A stretch of 64,000 nucleotides of DNA, from contig NC_068566.1 in assembly GCF_025698545.1 (NCBI RefSeq), positions 40,465,192 to 40,529,191 on the forward strand. Direction: 5' to 3'. This DNA is from Gossypium raimondii (lineage: Eukaryota; Streptophyta; Magnoliopsida; Malvales; Malvaceae). Below are positions 12,130 through 22,302 of this stretch, piece after piece. Under the pieces are notes generated by a model. It was not told where the DNA came from and ran no database searches. It saw only the letters and a program-made list of their open reading frames with translations. The stretch's first letter is position 1; each line of letters opens with the position of its first letter. Made by a program: the position numbers and the translations under genes.

Positions 12130-12345
12130 AATTTCATCTAATGATTTCCTCCACCCATTCTCGCTCAATAATGTTCATTGTGGAGGCCATCATCACTATT
12201 TCTTCGCTGCAACTAGAGGTTAAAATCCCACCCACTCATGCTCATTGATTTTTCCGACAAATGCCGATCAAGATCCTCAATGACAATTATAGATTCGTCA
12301 AGCTTTCTAACAAGAGAATGTTAAGGTTTATCACAAACGGTTGAG
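12130..12345 (-). pseudogene. AAA+ ATPase fragment (BCS1-like)
   Basis: In one minus-strand frame the sequence reads DESIIVIEDLDRHLSEKS, a Walker B segment typical of plant BCS1-like AAA ATPases. A neighbouring frame then reads GILTSSCSEEIVMMASTMN, which resembles the following SGILNFMDG...EERIMVFTMN region with a piece missing. The frame changes and stops show that it is broken. The Walker A motif, N-terminus and most of the protein are absent. Sequence down to about 11930 (KELFQSLENGGAMVDDGG in one frame) may be a further piece of the C-terminus, with less certainty. Confidence 0.55.
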
Positions 12346-12760
12346 AATGACTCTTATTTTAGTTAAATTTGAGAAATAATCTTTCAGTTAAATACTGTTT
12401 ATTTGTTTCAATTAAACTCTGATTAGTCTAGATTATTTTATTATTATTTGACCTATGAATTTAGCCTATAAATAGATTCTTTTACAACTTTAGAAAATAC
12501 ACCCATTGGAAATTAGAACTCATAGCACATTTAGAGAATTTTGTGTTTACGTCTTGAGGGTTTTTTATTTTCGGGTTTTTAAGGTTTAGTTTTTATCTTC
12601 ATCTTTTGTACTATTCGTTCTTTTGTCATTATAATAAAATTATTTTTTCCCCTGATTTTTTTTATCCTCTTTGGAAGAATTTTTCACGTTAAATTTGTAT
12701 GTTCAATTTCTCAATTTATTCTGCTATTTTGTTTTACTTGTTACTTAATCGGGTCAATCT
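12346..12760 (+). mobile_element. Possible LTR remnant
   Basis: The layout resembles an LTR: CTATAAATAG near 12470, AATAAAATTATT near 12632 and a T-rich end. No partner LTR, target duplication or coding part was found, so it may be an old solo LTR or chance. Confidence 0.3.
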
Positions 12761-13102
12761 CAACCTTGGACAAACCAATGTTGTCAACCTTGTAAACTCA
12801 AGGAATTAGCCGAAAGCCACTGTAAAGCTTGATTTCCCTGCACTTGATCAAAGAGAAGTTAATCTTTGGAAGATTTATAATTTTAATTATATTTTATTTC
12901 AAAATAATAATAGTTCTAATTATATTTAATACATCTAGGGATATTTATTTATAGGTCCTTTAGCATCGAGGTGGCAGATTGTGCATTAAATATAATCACA
13001 CACACATATATAATATATATATAATCGAAAACCTTACAACTTCATATTTAACATTTTATTTGCTTATTTACTATGGTAGCATTTCTTTTATTCTAAAGGC
13101 TT

Positions 13103-14068
13103 TTACTTGGATGCAGACTTGAAGGCTGCGAGTCGAGTTTGGATGTAAGTGAGATGTTTGTCCTTGGGAATCCGGCATTCGTCCACCATATCGATCTTGA
13201 GCTGCTTTTGGATCCATTCAAATATGAATGGAAATTTGTGTTGCGAGAAGATATTGATTCCCAAAGCCTCTTGCAGGTTTCCAAACCAGAATACCAAGAA
13301 ATTGGCAACGATATCAACATATCCAATACCCTCACCTCCAAAATAGGCTTTCCCTTTCACTTCATTCTCCAGCAGTTTTAGCTGCTCAGTTACTTCTTCA
13401 ATTGCATGCTCTTGTTCCTTTCCTGTGGTAAAACTAACCTTCCTTGTTGTGCTCAGTATCTGCAAATAATGGAACTCTTAAACTTATTATATCCTATTGG
13501 TTTTGACCGGTTGAATCCTAAACTCAACTCAACTTGATTTGATCATAAAAAGTTAGCGACTTAAATTTGTCTAATTTGAAAATAACCTATAATAGAAAAG
13601 ACTAAAACCCAAAATGATTCTTCCTTAGAAATGATAAAAATAATCTGTAAATTTTAAAATTTAAATTCAACTGACCCAAATTATACAACCCAAGCAGGAT
13701 TGAGAGGTGTAAAACAAAAAAAAACGTTTAACACAGGTTCATTGTACCTTTTCGTCAATGAACTTAGCCCAGAACCGAGCCATGGCTCTATCATAAGGAT
13801 CTTGAGACAAAAGAATTGGATTGTTCCTCCAGGTTTCATCGATGTACTCTAAGATTACAAGTGATTCTGGTATTGATTTCCCATTATGAACAAGGACTGG
13901 GATTTTTTGATGAACTGGATTATGTTGGATAAGCAAGGCGCTCTTGTTGGATAAATCTTCTTCAATGTATTCATATGGTATTCCCTTTAGTTTCAAGGCC
14001 AGTTCAACCCTGCGACTGTAAGGGCTTGCCCACATCCCAAATACCTTCACTTCTTCATCATCCCCCAT
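13103..14068 (-). CDS. Glutathione S-transferase, tau class (copy 2)
   Basis: Paralogue of the GST at 8747-9919. Exon 1 is 14068-13748 (107 codons) and exon 2 is 13459-13103, giving 225 residues. Donor GTACAA and acceptor TTGCAG fall at the same codon as in copy 1 (after FIDEK). S15 in WASPYS is the expected catalytic serine, and E68-S69 bind glutathione. An in-frame ATG 33 bases upstream (14101) would add eleven residues. I prefer 14068 because [13 protein letters not shown] aligns with the copy 1 start, and because a TATA-like CTATAAG at 14122-14128 would place the transcript start near 14097, downstream of the earlier ATG. Confidence 0.9.
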
Positions 14069-14121
14069 GGTTTTTGAACTGAGAATGGTTCGCCACTTCA
14101 TTGCTTCTTATGCCTATCCCT

Positions 14122-14128
14122 CTTATAG
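14122..14128 (-). promoter_or_regulatory. Putative TATA box of GSTU copy 2
   Basis: The minus strand reads CTATAAG about 55 bp upstream of the chosen ATG, similar to the spacing in copy 1. It helps decide the start codon. Confidence 0.4.
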
Positions 14129-14982
14129 CTGATGAAGTTCCAACATGAAGAGATCATTGCATGAATCTCGGCCGTAAAAAAAAGGCACTACAATCTCAGC
14201 CCCTTGAATTGCACAATGCAGTCTAAGTGGATGACATTGAGAATCAAAATCATTCACTTTATTTTGTTTTGGATTTGCTTAAGTCTATATATATGCTTAA
14301 GTCTTCGTTCCCATGATTGGTGGCACAAAGATAACGATGGTGGCGCTGGCTCATTGGGTTGGATTGATTGGTTGACGACCCAAGGCTGACCACTTCCTTC
14401 TTTTTTCTTCTTGATTTTAAATATTAATTGTGTTATATGATTATGCCAAAATATCAAAATTTTAGCTGTTAAGGTAAATTTACTGAGAATTTCAAAATGC
14501 AAATTGAAATACTCTTTAATTCACGTTTGTTTTAGTCTTGCAAGAGTGCAAGAATATTCGAAGATGTCTCTCCTTCTTAAAAGATCATCCTTGAGCTACA
14601 CTAATAAATGGACTAACATCAAATGAGAAATTATGTGATTGCTGCCGATAAAGTATGAAAAAGCTTATTTAATACATATCTCATAAAAAAATTATACATA
14701 AAATAAAAATAATTAGGAAATTAAAAGATAAATAAAATTTTTATAAAACGATAATATCTCTTCAGCAACAAAATTTCATTCTTTTTGCTATAAATAAGTT
14801 ATGTGAATGATTAAAATTATCAATTATAATTAGTTTATAACTAACTCATGATTAAACCATAAGAAAATAATAATCTATTAAATAAACTACAATGATAGTT
14901 ACTCAACTATAAAAAAAATTCATTTTAGGCGCTCAAAATAAAATGTTTGCAATTTAAACATCCACCTTATATAGTTTGGTCA

Positions 14983-15284
14983 TTTTTTTTTTACAAGAAT
15001 AATGATTAAATCATAACTAAACTATATGGTGCCAAGACATTCCAGAATAAGAGGACTTCATCTGGCGGTTGCATAAAAGCATACCTACCCAACGGTCTTG
15101 AGAACGCCATTAAGGCTAGCCTGTCAGCTACTTTATTGCCCTCTCTGAAAGTATGAATAACTTTAACCATCCAGGAAAGTTATAATAGCTTCTTAATGGA
15201 ACGTGCCATAACTGAGTAATGCTGATAAACTACATTTTCTTGAATCAATTAGATAGCTTCAATACCATCCAACTCAAGAATCTA
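14983..15284 (-). mobile_element. 5'-truncated LINE with RNase H-like end
   Basis: The minus strand translates to LELDGIEAI, then FREGNKVADRLA and FMQPPDEVLLFWN, the C-terminal RNase H-like domain found in plant LINE polyproteins, with internal stops. It ends in a poly(A) of 10 (T run at 14983-14992). It is bounded by near-identical 12-bp direct repeats ATAGTTTGGTCA (14971-14982) and ATAGTTTGATCA (15285-15296), the expected target-site duplication. Only about 300 bp of the 3' end was inserted. Confidence 0.65.
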
Positions 15285-15296
15285 ATAGTTTGATCA

Positions 15297-16441
15297 TTTT
15301 TATCACTCATGTTAAAATCACAATCAGCAAGTTGACGTGGCAGATAAAAAAAATGGTATAATAATAAGTTTTGTCCTCAACTCTTACATATTAAATCAAT
15401 TTAATCATAATTTTAAAAATTTAATCCTCAAAATTTACAAATAATTTCAAATTGATCCTAATTCTAAAAATTTTAGAAGATATATATAAAAATACATAAA
15501 TATTTTAAAAAAAATTATAATAATAAATTTAAATTTTATATCAATATTAATATTAATATTAAATAAAATAAAAATCCCCCACCCTCTCCCCATTCCCCCA
15601 CCACAGACCCCTTTAACTGGTTCGTCTAGATAGTTTCCTCTTTCGGCAAGGACCTTGAGAGCAAGTTGGAGGCTATTTCGAGAGATAAAGATGGGGGTGG
15701 AGATGAATCTTCTTTGAATAAATGGTTTTGAGAGTAGCAGAAACCAAGATAGTTCCTGACATGAAAAATGAAGATAACAAACTTAAATGGTTTGAAGGGT
15801 TTCTAAAAAAAGTAAGAAAATATTAAGATTTTCAATGGAAGTGTTGTGCTTTGTGTCTGTTCCCTTTCCTCTTTGTTTAATGGGGGCTTTGATAGATGTA
15901 AAGACAACCCACTTTGAAAAAATTAGAAATCTGTAGTCATACAAGAAACAAAATCTTCAGAGAATTGCAGTGATATGGAGTTGATAGTGTTCATTACTGT
16001 GCCCTGCTTTTTCACCTTCTTAGCACTGCAGACACCTTGTGCTGTGATATGGATTTCATTATCTGCAAATTGAGGTATAACAAAAATGATGCAGCAGCAG
16101 AGAGGGAGAGGGAGGGGGACGGTTGTGGGTGGGGGTGGGGGTGGGGATTTTTTATTATATTAATATAAAAGATAAATTCATTTTTATATTTTTAAATTTT
16201 ATATACTGTTATTTCTCGTTATCAATATTTTTAATTTATATTATAAATTTATTATTATATTTCTTTGAAAATATTTGTGTATTTTTATATTTTTAAAAAT
16301 TAAGAAAAATTGAGTTTTTGTAAATTTTAAGAGTCAAATTTTGAAATTATGACTAAATTATTATAATATATAAAAATTAAAGACTAAATTTATTATTATA
16401 CTATTTTTATCTGTGCCCAGATTAACTAAAATAATCAAACT
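15297..16441. mobile_element. Large foldback element with G-rich inner tips
   Basis: Two arms of about 270 bp (15330-15600 and 16120-16430) are inverted copies of each other, with matching words such as CAGATAAAAA, TATAATAATAA and GGATTTTTTATTA. Both arms end inward in G/C tracts: CCCCCACCCTCTCCCC at 15576-15591 and GGGTGGGGGTGGGGGTGGGG at 16127-16146, which could form G-quadruplexes. The loop (15605-16100) is far less AT-rich and has gene-like base composition. The arms may continue outward past the LINE insertion to about 14930. Confidence 0.6.
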
Positions 16442-16595
16442 GTATAATGTAAGTTTTATAGTTAAAATATTATATTTTACAAGCTCACATGTGAAACCTC
16501 TACTTTCTAGATCAGTTTTAAATAAATAATATTGTACTCTTGAGTTTCAACTTATTATAATATGGTTTAAAGTGTTGACTAGGCTTTTTTATCTT

Positions 16596-17269
16596 CCTAA
16601 TTAGGCGTTTTACCCCAAATTTTTTAAAAAATTTCAAAATTATACATATTCTTTTAATAATAACCAATTTTGTACAAAAATTTTGAAGTGCAGAGAGAAA
16701 TGGGTTTAATGGAACCGATTTTTGAGAAATTATGATTTAAAACAATCAAACCAAAAATTGATTTATAATCATTTTGTCAACGGAATGTTGGAACCAAAAT
16801 CAGTTTCAATATTGTTTATATCGGTTGGAACATTCTGTTGTAGTAATAAATCATAATAATAAATTTTAAATTTTATTTAGGTATAAATTTTAATTGATAT
16901 CAATTATATCGCTACGTACCAATTGGAACATTATGTCTTGATCAAAAAATATATTTTAAATTCCTTTTACTTAGAACACCATATTTCGATTAGTACAAAC
17001 TAAACCATTTAGTATGTACTAATATAATCGATACCAATCGAAATTTACATTGAAATGAAATATAAAATTTACTAAATATAAACAGATTAGCTAAAACTTG
17101 ATCAATTTGAGCCGATTTTAATTTCAACACTTTCCGGTTCTAAATCAAATTTAGTTTGATTGAGTGGGGAAGTGGGATTTCTCTCTCCACTCTAAAAAAC
17201 TTGTATTAGATTAATTATTATTATTTGAAATTTTTTTTATATTATTGAGGTAAAACAGCCTCCTAATTG
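16596..17269. mobile_element. Foldback element, about 670 bp
   Basis: CCTAATTAGGCGTTTTACC at the left is matched by an inverted GTAAAACAGCCTCCTAATTG at the right. Further paired words are TTTTAAAAAATTTCAAA and GAGAGAAAT. The arms are about 120 bp and diverged. There is no ORF. It is a different family from the foldbacks above. Confidence 0.5.
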
Positions 17270-18552
17270 TATTCTTAATCTTGTTATCCTTAACTTAGGT
17301 TGTACGACAATCCACTCCTCTTATCCCAAGAGCACAAATCTTGACCTAAACCTATTTACCTAGTGCAATATTTTATAATTTTTGCTCATGGATGCTTAAA
17401 TCTTTCATTTAGTTGACCGAATCTTAATTCGGTTGTTATTGATATTATCATTTATGTAAGAGGACGTGGATTTGAGCACGTTAAAACGTATTTATCTTCC
17501 TATTGAAAGGTTAGAGAGGGACTATAAATAATTTTAGGTATTTGTATTAAAAAAATGCTTTAGTTAAACTAATAATTTCTTTTAATTTCCACCTATTAAA
17601 TAATTAAAATAAATTATTATAAAAAGTAAACTCCATAAGTACTTATTAATTAAATGAATTAGATATAAAAACCTCAACCAAAGGTAAAACCTAGTTGACA
17701 TTAACAATCAATCTGAAGTGTTTTGTTTATAAAAATAACCTAAATATAAAAATTTCTCATTTCAATACTATCATGGCAGTATAATATTAAGTATTCTTGT
17801 GATGTTTATGGATGAGGTTGGATTAAATTGAATCGTTGCATTTTATCAATATCATACGTAATTATTCAAGTCTTGTCCGACTTGAAATATAAATATAAAA
17901 TTTTACTCAAGCCTTTTTCATATTTATAAATAATTAATTTAAATTTCATATTATATTTTTAAAAATATAATTAATATATTACTATCATTTTATACTTTAA
18001 ATTTCTAAATATAAAAACTTAACAACTTTTTAATATTTATATTATAGGATCGTAGATTTAATTTTCATATAATATAAATTACATAATCAATAAAATAAAG
18101 GATGAAATAATTATATCAAATAAAATAAAATAAATAAATTACATGTTACAAACTTGAAAATTGAAGGATTTGAAAATGGGCCAAATTACATCTACGAGGT
18201 ATATATTGCCGAGAGAGTGAATCCACTAGCATTTAAAACCATACACAAACAAAAAATATAAGCTACATATGATACTAATTCTAAACTTGTGGTTTTGAAA
18301 ATCAACTTAGCTTTTGTTTTACGGAAATAATATTACTTAGAAATGGATTAAATTAGTGGGTTTAGTCACCGTGATTTTCAGTGATAACTTGATATGTGAA
18401 GTTTTTGTTTTTACACACTTGAAAAGCAATCCTTTGGGAACGGCTGATATCTCGTATGCTACTTCAAACCCATGTGCATAGTTACTTCAATCATAAACTT
18501 ATCCCCATGTATTTTAGACTCTGGTTCTGAGTCTTGATTCAATGGTTTTTTT
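17270..18552. other. AT-rich gene-free DNA and glycosyltransferase 1 promoter
   Basis: No gene is visible. The block at about 18355-18520 (GATTTTCAGTGATAACTT and TTCAAACCCATGTGC) is repeated upstream of the second glycosyltransferase at about 20640-20770. It was either duplicated with the gene or is constrained promoter sequence. Confidence 0.45.
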
Positions 18553-20010
18553 TTGTTTACAACTTTTCATTTGTTCAATCATTTTCATGGTTTAAAGTAT
18601 CACACTATTAGTACTATGTTAAAGTTTCATAATTTCTGCTTCATAATTGCAATCCTTGCAGCATTTTCTTTCATCCCAATCCTTTATAAGTGCCAGCTTT
18701 CCAGCAATTGCTATTCATTTCAAAAGCCAGTGATTGATTTACTCACATTCCCTTCTTCTTGGAATCTTCTTTATTTCCCTTCAGATCATCCTCCTCAGAC
18801 TCTTAAAATTGCACTTTTTGTCAAGAAATGGCCTCAAAGTTCTCATGCAGGTGGGCTTGAAAGGCATGCCTTGACCCTACACCTTGCACTTGCCAAAAGA
18901 GGCCATCAAGTGCACATTTTCACCACCTCTTCTCCAAATACATCCATTCCCAATCTAGTTTTTCACCTTTCCGAACCAACAGTTGGTGGATATTTGAACC
19001 AGACCGTGGTGTGGAGCCAGTTTCGAACTCAAAACTCGACCGCTACACCGTTCGACATTGTTCACACCGAGAGCGTCGGGCTGATGCATGCCCAAGCAAA
19101 GGACGTGACCAACCTAGCTGTTACCTGGCATGGAATTGCATATGAATCCATTCATTCCGATATAATCCAAGAGCTTTTAAGAGCACCCGAAGAACAACAG
19201 GCTGCTATGGTGACCAAGAAGGTTATGAGAGTCGTCGAAGAGGTCCGGTTCTTCCCCAGATATTCCCACCATGTTGCTACAAGTGATCATGCTGGGGATA
19301 TACTCAAAAGGATTTACATGATCCCCGAAGAACGAGTGCACATCATTCTCAATGGAGTCGATGAGGCGATTTTCAGGCCCGAGTTGTCCCTAGGAAACGA
19401 GCTTAAACACGAACTTGGCATTCCACAAAACGGGTCATTGATTTTGGGAATGTCAGGGAGGTTGGTGAAAGACAAAGGGCACCCTTTGATATTCCAAGCA
19501 TTGAAAGAAATATTCATGGAGAACAACAGATTCCAACAAAGTGTTGTTCTTGTGATAGCTGGTGATGGTCCATGGGGTGCTAGATACAAAGACCTTGGTG
19601 CCAACATACTTGTTTTGGGTCCATTGGGACGAGCTGATTTAGCAAAGTTTTATAACGCCATCGATATTTTCGTGCACCCGACGCTCCGAGGTCAAGGACT
19701 GGATCAAACTCCATTGGAAGCAATACTCAGTGGGAAACCAGTGATGACTACACGAGTTGCCAGTCTCACAGGGTCAGTGATTGTGGGACCAGAACTGGGT
19801 TACACGTTCTCACCCACAGTGGAGTCCTTGAAAAAAACGCTGTATAGAGTTTGGAAGGATGGGAAAGTGGTGTTGGAGAAGAAAGGCAAGGCTGCTAGAC
19901 AAAGAGGGTTGAAATTGTTCACTGCCACCAAAATGACAGCTGCATATGAAAGACTGTTTCTGTGCATGTCAAAGGAAGCATATTGCAAATACCCAAATCC
20001 ATTTTATTAA
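18553..20010 (+). CDS. GT4-like glycosyltransferase, membrane-anchored (copy 1)
   Basis: Intronless gene of 485 codons. A hydrophobic stretch at residues 28-47 should act as a signal anchor, placing the enzyme in the Golgi or ER lumen. The N-terminal Rossmann half starts at KIALFVKKWP (85-94) and has the glycine-rich GGLERHA (100-106). The C-terminal half has the nucleotide-sugar-binding SGRLVKDKG (301-309), AGDGPWGARY (336-345) and TPLEAILSGKPV (386-397). It resembles plant proteins annotated as UDP-glycosyltransferase superfamily (At3g10630-like, from memory). The acceptor is unknown. In the EX7E catalytic motif of GT4 enzymes the first Glu is Gln here (Q381, with E389). An alternative start at 18616 (MLKFHNF) aligns better with copy 2. 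Confidence 0.88.
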   Translation: MFTTFHLFNHFHGLKYHTISTMLKFHNFCFIIAILAAFSFIPILYKCQLSSNCYSFQKPVIDLLTFPSSWNLLYFPSDHPPQTLKIALFVKKWPQSSHAGGLERHALTLHLALAKRGHQVHIFTTSSPNTSIPNLVFHLSEPTVGGYLNQTVVWSQFRTQNSTATPFDIVHTESVGLMHAQAKDVTNLAVTWHGIAYESIHSDIIQELLRAPEEQQAAMVTKKVMRVVEEVRFFPRYSHHVATSDHAGDILKRIYMIPEERVHIILNGVDEAIFRPELSLGNELKHELGIPQNGSLILGMSGRLVKDKGHPLIFQALKEIFMENNRFQQSVVLVIAGDGPWGARYKDLGANILVLGPLGRADLAKFYNAIDIFVHPTLRGQGLDQTPLEAILSGKPVMTTRVASLTGSVIVGPELGYTFSPTVESLKKTLYRVWKDGKVVLEKKGKAARQRGLKLFTATKMTAAYERLFLCMSKEAYCKYPNPFY

Positions 20011-20223
20011 ACATATAGGGATATCAATGTTGGTTTTTCCATAACCAGACTTTGTGAAAATGCAAGAATCAACTGGATTCTCTTCAATAATGTGGTATCT
20101 CTTTTGTTAAGCATAATGCCACTCATATAGCTAGTTTTACTTTTCTTCTCTGAAACCAGCTTTATAATGTTCAAACTATTTTATTAATATAAATAAATAA
20201 ACTTTAAGGCTTGTATCAACCTT

Positions 20224-20295
20224 GTCGTTGTAGTATAGTGGTGAGTATTCCCGCCTGTCACGCGGGCGACCCGGGTTCGATCCCCGGCAACGGCG
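20224..20295 (+). tRNA. tRNA-Asp (GTC)
   Basis: A 72-nt cloverleaf. The acceptor stem GTCGTTG pairs with CAACGGC (one G-U) plus discriminator G. The anticodon loop CTGTCAC has GTC, and the T arm is GGGTTCGATCCCC. No intron. A T6 run shortly after (20305) fits a Pol III terminator. It lies between the two tandem glycosyltransferase genes. Confidence 0.97.
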
Positions 20296-20835
20296 GTTCA
20301 TGGTTTTTTACCTCACTTAGATGGCACTTGATTTTGGTAAAACTACCATGGAGAGCCTATACTAAAAATTGAAAATTAATTCTTTAGATCAAAAAGCAAA
20401 TTTATTCTTTTTGTTAAAAAATTGATGATAAAAATTGGCCTCAGTAAGTCAACTATTTAGTTAATTGGGTTCTTCATTTACTCATTTTTTGAGTTGAGGA
20501 ATTTGAATCCTAGAGTCTCTAGTTTTACCCTTAATTTTCTTATTATATTAAAATCAGTGCTTGAGCATTTGGGGCTGCAACATTTCGAGATTCCCTTTGT
20601 TGCATCTTGGAAATCAAGAAGAATAGATTAAATTAATCCATTTAGTCAATGGGATTTTCAATGATAACTTTGCTAAGCCTGATTTATTTATTTACTCCTT
20701 AAAAGCAAAGTCCTTCGAAAATGGCTGATCACATGGCTTCTGCTCAAACCCCATGTGCCAGTTCCTTGAATTCCACCTTGCCTAATAACTTGTTAAACTC
20801 TTTACAGGTTTTGATAGGGAAAAATAAATTTTTTA

Positions 20836-22302
20836 TTGAAGCTTTCCATTTTCATGGCAAAGGATCAGATTGTAAGTACCATGTTCAGGTTCCATAGTTT
20901 GTACCGCATAATTGCAACCCTTTCTGTATTTTCCTTCATTTCAATCTTCTGTTGGTGTCAGTTTTCCAGCAAATGTTATTCCATGAACGTTATAATGATG
21001 CAAAAGGCAAAGGAAAGCATTGATTTGCTTACATTCCCTTATGCTTGGAATGTTCTTTCTTTTCCTGCTGGTCCTCCCTCACAGATCCTTAAAATTGGTG
21101 TTTTTGTGAAGAAATGGCCTCACAGGTCTCATGCAGGTGGGCTTGAAAGGCATGCTTTGACCCTTCACCTTGCTCTTGCCAAAAGAGGCCATGAATTGCA
21201 CATTTTCACCACTTCTTCACCAAATTCCACTTTTCCTACGTATCCATTTCCCAACTTGGTTTTTCACCTTTCAAGGCCAACATCTGGTGGATATTTGGAC
21301 CAAGCTGTTGTATGGGAGCAATTCCGAGCTCAAAACTCGACCGGGAGACCGTTTGATGTCGTCCACACCGAGAGCGTCGGGCTGTTGCATACTCGAGCGA
21401 AGAATGTGCCGAATCTAGCTGTTAGTTGGCACGGAATCGCTTATGAAACCATTCATTCGGATATCATCCAAGAGCTTCTCCGTAGTCCGGAAGAACGACA
21501 GGCTACCATGATGACCGAAAGAGCGATGAAAGTTGTGGAAGAGGTGAGGTTTTTTCAAAGATATTCTCACCATGTTGCTACAAGTGATCATGCTGGGGAT
21601 GTCCTAAAAAGGATATACATGATCCCGGAAGAACGAGTCCACATCATCCTCAACGGAGTCGATGAGGAGATTTTCAGACCCGAACTCTCTCTTGGAATCG
21701 ATTTTAAACGGAAGTTCGGCATCTCGAAAAGTAGGTCATTGGTATTGGGAATTGCAGGGAGGTTGGTGAAAGACAAAGGGCACCCTTTGATACATGAAGC
21801 TTTAAAGCAAATCTTCATGGAAAACAAGAAGTTCCAACAAAGTGTTACTGTTCTTGTTGCTGGTGATGGTCCATGGGGTGCTAGATACAAAGCTCTAGGA
21901 GCCAATATACTCGTTTTGGGTCCATTGGAACAAGCTCAACTAGCCAAGTTCTATAATGCAATCGATATTTTCGTGAATCCGACTCTCCGAGCACAAGGAT
22001 TGGATCATACTCTGTTGGAAGCAATGCTCTCTGGGAAACCGGTAATGGCTACACGAGTCGCCAGCATCACGGGGTCGGTAATTGTTGGACCAGAATCAGG
22101 TTACACTTTCTCACCTAGTGTGGAGTCCTTGAAAAAGACTCTGTATAAAGTTTGGAATGATGGCAGAGTGGTGTTGGAGAATAAAGGCAAGGCTGCTAGG
22201 CAAAGAGGGCTGCAATTGTTCACAGCAACCAAAATGGCAGCTGCATATGAAAGACTGTTTCTATGCATATCAAGGGAACAATATTGCAAATACCAAAAGT
22301 AG
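20836..22302 (+). CDS. GT4-like glycosyltransferase, membrane-anchored (copy 2)
   Basis: Intronless, 488 codons, closely similar along its whole length to the gene at 18553-20010 and so a tandem duplicate. It has the same order of parts: N-terminal hydrophobic anchor (about residues 22-42), KIGVFVKKWPH, GGLERHA, AGRLVKDKG, AGDGPWGARY and LLEAMLSGKPV. The EX7E motif again has Gln for the first Glu, so the change predates the duplication or is a family trait. A likely alternative start is the ATG at 20881 (MFRFHSL), which aligns with the internal ATG of copy 1. Copy 2 has a short insertion (NVIMMQKAKE) after CYSM that copy 1 lacks. Probably functional. Confidence 0.88.
   Translation: MKLSIFMAKDQIVSTMFRFHSLYRIIATLSVFSFISIFCWCQFSSKCYSMNVIMMQKAKESIDLLTFPYAWNVLSFPAGPPSQILKIGVFVKKWPHRSHAGGLERHALTLHLALAKRGHELHIFTTSSPNSTFPTYPFPNLVFHLSRPTSGGYLDQAVVWEQFRAQNSTGRPFDVVHTESVGLLHTRAKNVPNLAVSWHGIAYETIHSDIIQELLRSPEERQATMMTERAMKVVEEVRFFQRYSHHVATSDHAGDVLKRIYMIPEERVHIILNGVDEEIFRPELSLGIDFKRKFGISKSRSLVLGIAGRLVKDKGHPLIHEALKQIFMENKKFQQSVTVLVAGDGPWGARYKALGANILVLGPLEQAQLAKFYNAIDIFVNPTLRAQGLDHTLLEAMLSGKPVMATRVASITGSVIVGPESGYTFSPSVESLKKTLYKVWNDGRVVLENKGKAARQRGLQLFTATKMAAAYERLFLCISREQYCKYQK

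Noticed and set aside
12346-12760. Firm call of a complete solo LTR
   Set aside because: No target duplication or defined ends found, so kept only as a low-confidence remnant.
13739-14101. ATG at 14101 as the start of GSTU copy 2
   Set aside because: It probably lies upstream of the transcript start given the TATA-like box, and it would add eleven residues absent from copy 1.
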